Shown in pieces: positions 10,416-20,260 of a stretch of 64,000 nt of DNA. Source of the DNA: Agelas oroides (taxonomy: Eukaryota > Porifera > Demospongiae > Agelasida > Agelasidae); NCBI GenBank assembly GCA_949130485.1, contig OX422184.1, positions 11,167,996 to 11,231,995 on the forward strand, read 5' to 3'. Both the position numbers and the translations under genes were made by a program. The notes under the pieces are model-generated. The model had not been told where the DNA came from, did not search any database, and saw only the letters and a list, made by a program, of their open reading frames with translations. Numbering within the stretch: the first letter of the stretch is position 1; each line of letters starts with the position of its first letter.

Positions 10416-10603
10416 ACAAACACTGCGCAAATTCAAACTTTCCCGCTTCAACTGACCATTGCAGCACTACCAGTGCAGCATATAGGCTACTCTGCATTCC
10501 AATTAGGAAGCCACACAGTACTTTTAGCACTTAGCTTAGAAGCCATTCAGGGCTTGCAGTTGTAGAGCTTCACAGTTAGCTTATGCAAAGGTAGTGAAAT
10601 TCA

Positions 10604-10612
10604 CTGTAACAC
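10604..10612. repeat. Left 9-bp target site duplication
   Basis: CTGTAACAC lies directly before the TAGCC element and is repeated exactly at 11899-11907 directly after it. Confidence 0.9.
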
Positions 10613-11898
10613 TAGCCTCGTTCCCAGGCCCCGCCCAGCTTTCCGTCGCTATTAGTACGGAAAAGCGGGAGAGGGCCTGGTATCTTTTCTCACGTGAGGG
10701 ACGTCAAGATAGAAAGGATGGTATATAGAAAGGGTTTAATTATGCGTGGGTGCACAAGGCCCAGAACAGCAAAAAGAGCCAACGTAGCAGGTAACTTACC
10801 GCACGTATCTAGCTAGCGGAGGGCGATTGTCGTATATACCGAGCTTTGAGCGTGTAGTCGGTTGAACAATACGCGAAACGCAGCCTGGTCTTCATTTCCC
10901 CATTTCCCATTTCTCATTTCCCATTTCCCGTTCCTACTTTTAGAGTGACCCCGGAAAAGCGTGGAGAGCCTGGTATCTTTTCTCACGTGAGCATGACGTA
11001 ATCGGAAAATGGCGAAAATTTGCAGAACTACAAGAAATGGGGAAAGAGCCGGCAACGACACTGTACTACGACACAATTGATGAGTTGTAAAACAGGAAAG
11101 TAGAGTGTACATGTTGTGCAAAGTAGCTCAAGTATTTGCTAGAGGGGTAGGCCTAGATACACTTTCGTTTGCATTACCCTTCTCTGATGAGGAAACCAAC
11201 TATATGCTGACAAAGTGTATGCACACACTCCAGTTATTTGATCCATGCTATATTTCTAGTGCTGATTATTCCTGTAGAATTGTCTCACTTAGCAATAAAG
11301 CTGTTGAACATTACCTCCTCTACCCAGTGCATCCAATTATAAATCACACTGACATGCACAGTAATTATATCTGATCTCCACAGAGCTAGTGTGTGTATCC
11401 ACTGAAGAATGACTGCAAACATGCACTTGTCATATAATACATGCTTTTGTAAATAATAGTGCTGCATGTATGTGAAACAAATATGTATATATGTGGCTCC
11501 AATGAAGCAAGAAACCAAAGAAGCCTCAAAATGACTCCTCGTAGAAAGTTGGAACAAGGTATGAGTAATTCACGAATTTAACAAACTTAAGAAACCTAAC
11601 AACCTGCCAAAATTGAAGTACTAGCTTTCCAACCATGATGCAATATTCAATGCCATTGTATACGTATCCCTTTGGTGCAAACTGTAAGGTATAGATGATC
11701 CCCTCAATAAATGCTGGATGGACATAAAACTTTCTCATCACATTTGATGACTGCAGTAACAAACTGTCAGCAGTTTGCTGAGTAAAATTCAATGTGCTTT
11801 CTTCCCATTTGCTCATTTCCTCGTTCCTACTTTTAGAGTGACCCGCTTTTCCGTACTGCAAGTGACGGAAAGCTGGGTGGGGCCTGGGAACGAGGCTA
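10613..11898. mobile_element. TAGCC element, 1286 bp, perfect 9-bp TSD
   Basis: The left end TAGCCTCGTTCCCAGGCCCC continues into CCAGCTTTCCGTC and ACGGAAAAGCGG. The right end is the reverse complement of nearly the same 55-60 bp. Both sides carry CTGTAACAC. Internally a second copy of subterminal sequence appears near 10940-11000 (CGTTCCTACTTTTAGAGTGAC, CTGGTATCTTTTCTCACGTG), so the element may be composite. No transposase is encoded and the ORFs at 11105-11861 match nothing. The 9-bp duplication is the length typical of Mutator-like elements, so a MULE driver is possible. Confidence 0.85.
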
Positions 11899-11989
11899 CT
11901 GTAACACCACAGAGTATAGTTGCCAAACGCCTTAGCGTGAGGCGTGCGGGCGCGGCGGGTGCTTATGGGGCTTTTGTCTGAGGTCGTGC

Positions 11990-12017
11990 TTGTATGTATG
12001 TATGTATGTATGTATGT
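11990..12017. repeat. GTAT microsatellite
   Basis: About six GTAT units follow CGTGCTT. A shorter run lies at the same place in the second duplication copy near 12657-12676. Confidence 0.85.
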
Positions 12018-12115
12018 CCGTCCGTAACGGGTTTACGACTGAAGTATACGAGTTTACGTATAGTGGCACGTGCCCCTCTTGGTGCGCCGCGAAGTTAAAT
12101 TGAGCTCACGATACG

Positions 12116-12574
12116 ATGGAAGACTTAGAGAGACGACGACGCCAGGCCAGAGAACGCGTCCAGAGGTACAAAAGACGTTTAAGTGATGAAAGACGACAGT
12201 ACGACAGTGAAAGGAGAAGACTAGTGCGCCAGCAACAAAGCGAGTCACTTCGCTCGCTGACGGCCCGCGAACGGGTAGGCAGAGAACAGCACGGCATCGT
12301 AGTTGGCAGACTAGACAACAAAGGTGAGCTTGCATGAACAGGTTGCAATGATGCCAAGGGCAATGAAAACCATGTAGCAGCTAGTGGTAATTTTGGCCAT
12401 TAAAATCGCCGCTTAACTTCGCTCGCTGATCTATGAACAGGACAGGCGGAGGACAGCACGGCGTGCCACTCACGTCCTCAAAGTCCTCCACATCATCTCG
12501 ACCGCGCTTTGCCCTTTCCTCCGATCGTTCCACATGCTCTGCGTGAGGCACATGATGCGCATGTGTATACCTAG
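12116..12574 (+). CDS. Small two-exon gene, basic coiled-coil protein (113 aa)
   Basis: Exon 1 is 12116-12323 and exon 2 is 12441-12574, joined by an intron starting GTGAGC and ending GAACAG. The frame is kept (split GGA codon) and ends at TAG 12572. Exon 1 encodes a very Arg/Glu-rich helix (LERRRRQARERVQRYKRRL) with heptad spacing, likely a coiled coil or nucleic-acid-binding helix. Exon 2 is His/Pro-rich with no known domain. I do not recognise the family. Conservation of both exons and both splice sites in the second tandem copy supports the model. It could be the 5' end of an element-encoded gene. Confidence 0.45.
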
Positions 12575-12708
12575 TTGCCGAACGCCTTAGCGTGCATGAG
12601 GCACATAATCGTGCGGGCGCGGCGGGCGCTTATGGGGCCTTAGTCTGAGGTTGTGCTTGTATGTATGTATGTATGTCTGTCCGTAACAGGTTTACGACTA
12701 AGTATACG

Positions 12709-13143
12709 ATGCAAGACTTAGAGGAGAGACGACGACGCCAGGCGAGAGAACGCGTCCAGAGGTACATAAGAGGTTTATTTAAGTGATGACAGACGACAGT
12801 ACGACAATGAAAGGAGAAGATTTGCGCGCCAGCAACAAAGCGAGTCACTTCTCTCATTGGCGGCCCGCGAACGGGATAGGCAGAGAACAGCACGGTATCG
12901 TAGTAGGCAGACCACACAACAAAGGTGAGCTTGCATAAACAGGTTGGAATGATGCCAAGGGCAATGAAAACCATGTAGCAGCTAGACGCCAATAAAAACG
13001 GGGCTTAACTTCGGTCGCTGATCTGTGAACAGGACAGGCGGAGGACAGCAAGGTGTCCCACGCACGCCCTCAAAGTCCTCCACATCATCTCGACATTTCC
13101 ACATGCTCTGCGTGAGGCACATGATGCGCATGCGTATACCTAG
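12709..13143 (+). pseudogene. Second copy of the small Arg-rich gene, broken
   Basis: The ATG at 12709 starts the same Arg-rich exon, but an insertion after residue 19 brings in a TGA about six codons later. The donor (AAAGGTGAGC) and acceptor (GAACAGGACAGG) of the first copy are retained. The second exon is shortened. This is a tandem duplicate that lost its frame. Confidence 0.5.
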
Positions 13144-13390
13144 TAGGACAATGATCATGGTGGGCTCTCTATTGGAGAAATTTGGGGACACGTTTGAGAT
13201 AAGAGTCAAGCCAAGACAGTAGTAGATTTTGTCCATTCACAGGTGATATTCATATCCAAAGGAAGAATGCTACTTCAGCTGCCGTGATCCATCAGATGAC
13301 ACCTGAATACGATTGAGTCCACCCCTACCGACATTACCTCTTCTGTCACCACTCCTCCAGCTACCACTCCTGATGATGTTCTTCGTGAAC
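13144..13390. other. Left flank of the Penelope-like insertion
   Basis: There is a possible acceptor at TTCACAG (13240), and a plus-strand open stretch runs toward the element. The text on both sides of the element (13404-14569) would join at its target site. No family is recognised. Confidence 0.3.
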
Positions 13391-13456
13391 AGAGAGAAAG
13401 ATGCAATGGTTGACATAAGTGAGCAAAGTTCATCGTAGCAAAGACAATATACTTGA

Positions 13457-13484
13457 GACGTTTCGGCTCGAGAGCCTTCGTCAG
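13457..13484 (-). ncRNA. Hammerhead-ribozyme-like motif, left arm
   Basis: On the minus strand the core CTGACGA is followed by a stem GGCT-CTCG-AGCC, then GAAAC and GTC. This is the hammerhead order with a minimal stem III. Penelope-like terminal repeats are known to carry hammerhead motifs. Activity may need a dimer, because stem III has no loop. Confidence 0.6.
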
Positions 13485-13594
13485 TCACAATGACACTAAT
13501 GAGAAGAAAAGCGGTGTTAAATAGTGAAACGGATAAATAAAGATGGGTGGGGTTGAGAATGAAAAATTGAAAAAAGGGGTGAACTTGTAATGAT

Positions 13595-14251
13595 TCAAGA
13601 TGGTTTGTCAAGTGATGCATGCCATAGTTTGCTCAAGTTCAAGCCACAATCCAAGTTCATAGTCTGTTGGTTGTGTTGGTAGATCATGATGGCCTCTGTG
13701 ACTCTTCTCTTCCAATAAAATTCCTGCTGACCAATCACCTTAGCCCCTTCCCAATCAATCCGATGGTCTTCATTATGTACATGGGTTGCCACTCCATTAT
13801 TCATATTGAACTTCCTGACTGCCTGTTTGTGTTCACTGACTCTCTTCTTCAATGTCCTGCCAGTTTCTCCTATGTACACTTTCTCACAGTCTTGGCAGGG
13901 AATTTCATAGATGACTCCTTTTCTCCTGTCTTCAGGTATTCTGTTCTTGACTCTCACCAACATTTGTCTGATTGTTCTGCACGGTTTGAATACTGCTCTC
14001 ATGTTTACACCTTTGATAGACCGGCATACATTGGCAATCTTCTCTGACAAGCCTCTCACGTATGGTACACATAGGGTCCTGTTCTCTCTGTTGTCTTCAG
14101 TGTTCTCATTGGTGCTGGGTCTGGTTTGGTTGGCTATGTCTACTTTGTTGAGGATGGGGTCTAGCACCTTCTGTGGGAAGTTGTTGGATCGGAAAGCGTC
14201 ATCCAGGTGTCTGATCTCCTCTTGCAGGTATTCAGTGTCATCTGCCATCAT
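13595..14251 (-). CDS. Penelope-like ORF, C-terminal part with GIY-YIG endonuclease
   Basis: A 218-residue frame. Residues 1-110 match the tail that follows the reverse transcriptase in Penelope-like elements (RSNNFPQKVLDPIL, VPYVRGLSEKIANVCR, FKPCRTIRQML). Residues 112-165 form the GIY-YIG nuclease: GVIYEIPCQDCEKVYIGETG, the conserved Arg of GRTLKKR, then EHK. The tail FYWKRRVTEAIMI is typical. Such nucleases nick the target and prime reverse transcription. The reverse transcriptase is absent upstream because the inverted arm begins there, so this is a 5'-truncated copy. The last 30 residues lie in the repeat arm. Confidence 0.85.
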   Translation of the reverse strand: MMADDTEYLQEEIRHLDDAFRSNNFPQKVLDPILNKVDIANQTRPSTNENTEDNRENRTLCVPYVRGLSEKIANVCRSIKGVNMRAVFKPCRTIRQMLVRVKNRIPEDRRKGVIYEIPCQDCEKVYIGETGRTLKKRVSEHKQAVRKFNMNNGVATHVHNEDHRIDWEGAKVIGQQEFYWKRRVTEAIMIYQHNQQTMNLDCGLNLSKLWHASLDKPS

Positions 14252-14452
14252 GATCTACCAACACAACCAACAGACTATGAACTTGGATTGTGGCTTGAAC
14301 TTGAGCAAACTATGGCATGCATCACTTGACAAACCATCTTGAATCATTACAAGTTCACCCCTTTTTTCAATTTTTCATTCTCAACCCCACCCATCTTTAT
14401 TTATCCGTTTCACTATTTAACACCGCTTTTCTTCTCATTAGTGTCATTGTGA

Positions 14453-14480
14453 CTGACGAAGGCTCTCGAGCCGAAACGTC
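14453..14480 (+). ncRNA. Hammerhead-ribozyme-like motif, right arm (inverted copy)
   Basis: The sequence is identical to the left-arm motif but on the plus strand: CTGACGA, a 4-bp-loop stem and GAAACGTC. All core positions are intact in both arms. Confidence 0.6.
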
Positions 14481-14582
14481 TCAAGTATATTGTCTTTGCT
14501 ACGATGAACTTTGCTCACTTATGTCAACCATTGCATAATTGAAGCGTAGCAATGAGCCTGACCACTATAAGAGAGAAAGATG

Positions 14583-15937
14583 TTTTTCATATTCACAGCA
14601 ATGATCTTCAATGTCCTTCGTCAGTTTATAATAATTTTTAGGTGGCATGCACAACTTGCAGTGAACCTTCTTTTCACCAACAATCTCTAAGTATTCCCAT
14701 ACAGAACTCCTCTACGGCCTAGATTTGCTTGAACTCGCAATACTATACGATTGAGACACATGGAACATCACATGAGGGCCGATTCCATAATTACGTGGGA
14801 TATTCGTATACATGCTGTGACATTCGAATGGCACTATAACGATCAAATATTCAAATATTGTTCTATTTGTTTCAGCACTACCCAAAATGCTATACAGCAG
14901 TGACAGAAAAACACTAAAACACAAAAAGGTTTAGTGTCCATTACTTACTGTGCAAGTAGGAGCTCGCGAAAATATCGACTTCCGCATGACCACATCATCC
15001 TGAAAAACAACCGCTTTCATCGTTCAGCACAACACAGACAACGTATCTCTTTGTCAAAGCGAGTCTGCAGTCTTTTCTACAATCCCCATAGAACGCTTTC
15101 GCCTTCAAATTTTCCACAGGAAGTGGAGGTGGCTTCTGCTACCAGTGTACATATATCTGATGCACTTAATAGGACTACCAGCCCTTTCATATAGTCATAG
15201 CTGCTTCTGGCATTAGGCGGGGCATGATATTGACAAACACAGCTTCAAAGTGCTCGCTCTTTTCGATATTCTGGTGAAGGGTGTAGTACCGGGCAGTGGG
15301 ACCTGGGTGCACGTTAGTGTTACAACCCGTAATGTCTTATAATGTGTGAGTTAGCCACACAGTGGTAACTGAAGTTTGATTCAGCCTTAGAGTCGTAGCG
15401 CAACTGTGACTGCACTGTCATGTGTTTAATATTTCAAGGTTCACAATTTTCATAGAACAATGGCCTGGTCTAGCCTGGGTACGGGACAATGGAATTGCTC
15501 AATTTCGCCTATATTGGGAGGATGGGCGAACCAATGTACGGACTCTCGCTGTCGTCTCATCTTGGAGGGGTGTATGGGAGTGCGATGGACTGGACTTCGT
15601 ATGTAAACAGAAATGTTGTTAGTTACCTACTGTTTATTAATATTATTTAGTGGAGCTACTAAGTTATTAGTGTACTGAGTTCATTTGTGGTTTCTCTACC
15701 TAGGACATGATGTATTGTGCTTGATGTATCATGTGGTTCCTTTCACTGTATTGTTGTGTAACCTCATGTTTTACCTGTCACATTTTAAAACATGTCTGGT
15801 TTAGCGTATACAAGAAACCAACAAGTTACAACCCACGCACTTGTACAGCTGCAGCTGGAACATACAGATTGCAATCGCTTTAACGCGGCGGGGGAAGTCA
15901 CTCGGCGGAGGTTACGAAAACATAAACCTGGGTTACA
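14583..15937. other. Intergenic, no recognised gene
   Basis: It contains several short open frames (for example 14934-15194 and 15422-15622) without family resemblance or splice support. The stretch at 15480-15600 encoding FRLYWEDGRTNVRTL might be exon remnant, but nothing confirms it. Confidence 0.4.
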
Positions 15938-16682
15938 GTCAGGACCAGTGTTGCTCCTAGTTTCAGGGTTAGGGTTTGGTTTAGGGCAATCTTGCATTGC
16001 CTAATTTTAAAAATGGGTTTTAGTAGCTTATTAATATATTCATGAGCCAAAATTGCCACTCGATGGATGCATCTACATGCTCACTGTAGGTAGCGTCCTA
16101 ACCACCAATGTATCTCAAATCATTCTGTGCCAGCTTTTGTTCAGAGCTACTCCCAAAGTCAGGCTAGACTCATGTTTGTCACTACTCCTGGAATGGACAA
16201 CTTTGACTGCACCAAAATGAATGCACATTTCAAAAAATTCACAGCTTGTCTACGGGAGGGGCTCATTCACGAGTGCAAGTAAGCATTACTAGCCCCACCT
16301 CTCCCCCTTATGTCGCTAAACAACTCACGGTTCTGTTCCACACACAAACACCGTTCAGCTTTCCTGTCAATGGCAACGTAGCACCAACGATATATTGCGC
16401 ATTCTAGTTAAAGCCCAGCCCAGCACTCGAAGCACCGGGCCACGATCACCTACTAGGCTTGGCATACGATCGCAAGACCTGGGCCTGCCCAATGAGTACA
16501 GCCTTGGCCACTGTGGCCTTTCTGCTGCTTCTAGACACAAGCTTGCTTTCACAAGCAGGCACTTCACACTACTCACAGCTACTGACACTACTGCACTCTA
16601 CTAAACTCCTTCTTTTTTTTTTATTTTTATTTTTTTAAGCCGATCTAAGCTTATCTTCAAAGTTCCGACCACCACATGAAGG
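15938..16682. repeat. Mosaic repeat, left copy
   Basis: Blocks in order: GTCAGGACCAG...GGGTTAGGGTTTGG (15938), TTCATGAGCCAAAATTG (16040), CTAGCCCCACCTCTCCCCC (16290), CGATATATTGCGCATTC (16387) and CTTATCTTCAAAGTTCCGAC (16650). The same blocks recur at 19333-19977, three of them inverted. An A/T run lies near 16610-16640. Confidence 0.85.
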
Positions 16683-17057
16683 GTACCGCCAGGCCACATC
16701 TTAACTAACTTAATTATAAACTGATTATTGGATGTCAATGCCGACAGGAAATGGGGAAAATCCCCAATTTTACGGACCGTGAATGGATGAAGACTCCGTA
16801 CTGTAAAGTATAGGAAGTGTAGCTGCCCTGCAGCTGCAACGTACCAAAAAAATGGGTTCCATGTGCTTTAAGGTGGCAGGGAACCCTGTGTTTTCAAGGT
16901 CAACAAACCTGGAATCCAAGCTGATAGAGTTCTTTGTCTTTGTAAACATTAAGCGCACAGTCCGTTTTAGGTGCTACCCTGTGAACAAGTGAGTTAATGG
17001 TTTGCTTGTGTTGGTTTAGGCCTATAACTATGTTGGTGTAGCGCTACCTCTATAGTA
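16683..17057. other. Unassigned sequence between mosaic repeat and exon-like region
   Basis: No family-like coding is seen. The words AAGACTCC and TTTGTAAAC recur in the right mosaic copy, so part of it belongs to that repeat. Confidence 0.35.
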
Positions 17058-17709
17058 TTTCACACATCGACGAATATGGTGTGCCAGTCATCAACCTTTC
17101 AAATGACCCTGAGGCTGCAGTTGCTTCACATAGTCTCACATCAGTACAGTTGGCAATAGAATGTGTCATCAGGAAGAGACGCTTATTGATGATGATGAGA
17201 ATGATGATGGGATAACTGATGATGATGACCACTAGTTTGAGACCACTTTGAGCTAGCTGGAGAGAGCACCTTGCTGGACTCAGCCACTGATATTTTATTT
17301 ACAGCAGCAGCGTAAACCAAGCTCCCTGTGGTGACTCAGTTATCCACTTATTCAAAGGTGCAGATTCTTCTTGGAACCAGAAGACCCGAGACTACCTTTC
17401 AATATTTCTGAAATTTCTGAATAATTGTCAGGAGTGGATGACCATTGGCAGGAGGAAGTGGAACCGGGTGGGCGTGTCTTGCATCAGACCCTCGGTGCCC
17501 TGACCCTTGTCATCTCCATGGCAACCTACCTCAGTCCCCTCCCCCCTCACACACAAATGGAGATTGTTGTCACCCAGCTGGCACCACTGTTGGAGGAGAG
17601 GGGAGTCCGTCTCCACTGGAAACCAGCCGACCCTTTCATCAGTGTTTTCTGCCACTCGTCTTCCCCCTCTGATGAGTCAATATATCAACAAAGTCTGGAA
17701 ATTGTATGA
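17058..17709 (+). pseudogene. Exon-like fragments, possibly dynein-heavy-chain-like
   Basis: An open stretch at 17058-17200 encodes SHIDEYGVPVINLSNDPEA and SLTSVQLAIECVIRKRR before a GAT microsatellite. A second, 17425-17709, follows a good acceptor (AATTGTCAG) and encodes EEVEPGGRVLHQTLGALTLV, then SMATYLSPLPPHTQM and LLEERGVRL. The second resembles the segment after the stalk in dynein heavy chains (DNHD1-type), where a hydrophobic run precedes YLGP. The two pieces are in the reverse of the usual order, which argues against a simple gene. The call is weak. Confidence 0.25.
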
Positions 17710-18129
17710 GGAGGGGTAGCTGTTTACGAAGTCCGTGTGCGTTGCTAAAATTTCATGTCCCTTCACCACAGGAGTCTGGTGCATCCTGTGGGTGGACAAG
17801 ATGTCCAACCACAAGCCTGCACAGTCATGTCTACTGAGATTCATGATCTTCCTTCCATCTGTGCAGTGCAGGTATTTCAAGCCTCTGTACAGGGTTGCAC
17901 TCCAATGACTGTCAGGGTTATATTTTAACGTAAAGCCTTTATGTGCCCTGCGAGTTGTCACTTTTGCCACCCCCTTGTAACATGCAGCAGATTGTCTTCT
18001 TTTGTTTCTGGCTACACAAAGTTGGACTACAGTGCCACCCCAACATTGGCACAGATATTGAAGACTATGTGAAAGAACGTAGTAGCGTTGGTGCTGGCGT
18101 CGAACAGGCATTCTAACGTTTGATGGCAA
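17690..18129 (-). CDS. Exon of an uncharacterised element-associated gene
   Basis: The minus-strand frame contains GFTLKYNPDSHWSATLYRGL, DGRKIMNLSRHDCAGLWLD and HQTPVVKGHEILATHTDFVN. I recall this block order from repeated uncharacterised proteins in sponge and cnidarian genomes, likely transposon encoded. The N-terminal part (VRMPVRRQHQRYY) looks out of frame or intronic. The end at about 17690 abuts the plus-strand exon-like sequence. Function is unknown. Confidence 0.4.
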
Positions 18130-18710
18130 TAAACAGGTTAAGGAAAAGGTGACTTACTGTAACATCTGACTTCATCTGGAGGAGTTGTATCAAAGGAAAT
18201 TTTCGTATTCTTCCTCCCTCACCAACAATGTCTATACATTAATGTTGTATACTGGACATATACCACAATCATAGTAGTTGACTTCAGGAAGTTGTTCCAC
18301 TGCTTCCCTGATGGCCTGGCCGTGTCTGCTCTGGTCATTACTGGTTTTGACGATGACTTCACTCTACTGTGCAACTGGTTTAAAATACTCTGCAACTGAG
18401 TGTAATTTACTCCAGGTAGATACTCAATCAAGTGTACTTGTGATGTTCCACATGCAATATCTCCCATGCGCACAGGTACAAGAGGCATCTGTAGCAACAG
18501 TTTTGTGAAGTCAGGCATCATGCAGGCTGCAATAGGTCATCAACAATGGGTTCAAGAAAAGGGTGAGAAATACTTTTGAAACAGTCGAGATGACACATTC
18601 TGAAGTCCAAGCTGCATTTATATGAACTTCACAGGTGGCATTCTCTTTGTAGCATGAAAGGATTCCATTAAATCTTTCGAATTGAAAGACTGTACTTCTT
18701 TGTATCCCTC
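18130..18710. other. Overlapping open frames on both strands, unassigned
   Basis: The minus frame at 18219-18521 (QVHLIEYLPGVNYTQLQSIL) and the plus frame at 18240-18400 (FRKLFHCFPDGLAVSALVIT) are both plausible fragments. Neither is recognised, and only one can be coding. Confidence 0.25.
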
Positions 18711-18880
18711 ATGTCTTATCTTGTGTTTCATGACCTTGAAGTTCTTGGAGAACATGTTTTATCATCCAGATCTCGTTCACAGCGATCTGTTGCTGTTATG
18801 GCTTATTGGCGTGAATCGACAGGATCAGAATACACAGTTAAGGTTACGAGATACTTAGAATTATGTGACTTCATATATGT
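18711..18880 (+). CDS. Hypothetical exon-like fragment
   Basis: The frame opens with MSYLVFHDLEVLGEHVLSS and continues RSQRSVAVMAYWRESTGSEY. The pattern of a short acidic start followed by a Ser-rich AYW block resembles element-associated proteins I cannot name. No clear donor is visible. Confidence 0.2.
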
Positions 18881-19031
18881 ATACATTTATGCTACTAAAA
18901 CAGGCATACTAAAGTCTTAGCACATGAAACTTGGATCACACAAGCATCACACATAGCTGTCTTTGTGCAGCCAAAATCATCAGCTACATATAAACAGTTC
19001 ACAAGTTATGGTCGTTCAAATATTAACCAAC

Positions 19032-19320
19032 TCACGCACAAGATAACACACGGTTAAGTTGCCCAGGAAACTGTAAGAAGCACCCTTCAAAATATTGGAG
19101 CAAATCGCTAATATAGAGCATCATAGCCTGCTCAAAGCCCTCCCAAGGGACTTGCCTGGTCATATATTCGCTCCAAGTCAAGTAATCATCAAAATCTTCC
19201 GCCAATTCCTCGGGGGAGGAGTTTACAAGCCGTATAAGTCCGTAAAAGTTCATTCCAACACTCACAGAAGGCTATTTTTTGTGCAAGAGCAAGCAACTCT
19301 GCATGCCCGGCAGCCATGGC
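19032..19320 (-). pseudogene. Paralogous exon, copy of the 25.55-kb exon
   Basis: From the ATG at about 19316 the minus strand encodes MAAGHAELLALAQKIAF. After a frame change it encodes NFYGLIRLVNSSPEELAEDF, then DYLTWSEYMTRQVPWEGF. The first 130 bp match 25545-25670 in inverted orientation. The two frames do not join, differing by indels in both copies. It is an uncharacterised family and probably a decayed 5' exon. Confidence 0.4.
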
Positions 19321-19332
19321 TAACTAGTTGAG

Positions 19333-19977
19333 TCAGGACCAGGGTTACTCCTACTTTCAGGGTTAGGGTTTGGTTTAGGGCAATCATGCTTTGCCTAATT
19401 TTAAAAAAGGTTTTAGCAGCTCATTCCTGTTGTAGACAAGAAAGCTGAAGAGGGATTGTGTGTGGAACAGAGCCATGAGTTGTTTAGCGACATAAGGGGG
19501 AGAGGTGGGGCTAGTAATGCTTGCTTCCACTCGTGAATTGAGCATGTAGATGCGTCCATCGAGTGGGAATTTTGGCTCATGAATATATTATGCTATCGAC
19601 GATATATTGCGCATTCTAGTTAAAGCCCAGTCCAGCACTCGAAGCACCGGGCCACAGTCACCTACTAGGCTTGGCATACAATCACAAGACCTGGGCCTAC
19701 ACAGTGAGTACAGTCATGGGCACTGTGGCCTTTCTGCTGCTTCTAGACACACAGAAGCTAGCTTTCACAAGCAGGCATTACGCACTACTCATGGTTGAAG
19801 ACTCCCAAAACGGACTGTGCGCTAAAAGTTTACAAAGACAAAGAATTCTATCAGCTTCCCTCATGTGGTGGTCGGAACTTTGAAGATAAGCTTAGATCAA
19901 CTTAAAAAAAAACAAACAAAAAAAAAAAAAAACAAACAGGAGATTTAGTAGAGTGCTGTAGTGTCAGTAGCTGTTCA
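19333..19977. repeat. Mosaic repeat, right copy
   Basis: Blocks of the 15938 repeat recur: GTCAGGACCAGGGTTACTCC direct, TAGCCCCACCTCTCCCCC block inverted, the ATGAGCC block inverted, CGATATATTGCGCATTC direct, and the CTTATCTTCAAAGTTCC block inverted with its adjoining A-rich run (19903-19936). Confidence 0.85.
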
Positions 19978-20260
19978 GATCTATTGGGAGGAAGAAGACT
20001 GTGTCAATGTGATACCAGCAAGCAGCATTGTAAAGCCATCAGCTGATGAGACTGTTGTTGGCACTTTTGCCCCCTACCACTCCTATCAACTCCATGCAAC
20101 AAAGTGTTGGCAGCACATCCTCTGTCAATCACAAGACAAGTGTCAATATCGAGTTACTGCAATGCAGCCGCATATAGTATGTCCCTACAAGGTGAAAGGA
20201 GCGTTTTCTACATCCGTTTGTGCAAGAAAGCAGACAAATGGCCCACCCGGCATTGACTAA
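19961..20260 (+). CDS. Hypothetical exon-like ORF
   Basis: It encodes VQIYWEEEDCVNVIPASSIV then SADETVVGTFAPYHSY. A W-rich acidic start of this kind occurs at the N-terminus of BEN-domain and similar proteins in invertebrates, but no such domain follows. The region overlaps the end of the mosaic repeat. No function is assigned. Confidence 0.25.
   Translation: MSVAVQIYWEEEDCVNVIPASSIVKPSADETVVGTFAPYHSYQLHATKCWQHILCQSQDKCQYRVTAMQPHIVCPYKVKGAFSTSVCARKQTNGPPGID

Larger units (their letters stand above)
11919..13143. repeat. Tandem duplication, ~0.6-kb unit, two copies
   Basis: Copy one (11919-12573) and copy two (12574-13143) both run from GTTGCC[AG]AACGCCTTAGCGTG through a GTAT microsatellite and an Arg-rich exon. 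Both then contain GATGCCAAGGGCAATGAAAA and a second exon ending at GTATACCTAG. Copy two has small indels and lacks about 40 bp of the second exon. Confidence 0.9.
13391..14582. mobile_element. Penelope-like element with inverted ends and 13-bp TSD
   Basis: The direct repeat AGAGAGAAAGATG flanks the element at 13391-13403 and 14570-14582. The body (13404-14569) has two nearly identical inverted arms of about 280 bp (13404-13683 and 14253-14535). The left arm carries the 3' end of the minus-strand ORF, and the right arm is the same end turned around. Penelope-like insertions often carry such inverted terminal pieces. The reverse transcriptase has been lost, and only the C-terminal endonuclease part remains between the arms. 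Confidence 0.85.

Noticed and set aside
12993-13236. Minus-strand ORFs over the tandem duplication
   Set aside because: They are antisense of the better supported plus-strand two-exon model.
15958-15980. TTAGGG-like telomere repeats (also near 19370)
   Set aside because: Only about two units occur, both inside the mosaic repeat, so they are repeat sequence and not telomere.
16387-16560. tRNA-derived SINE
   Set aside because: The reverse strand has weak box A-like and box B-like words, but they do not match consensus or spacing, and there is no cloverleaf.
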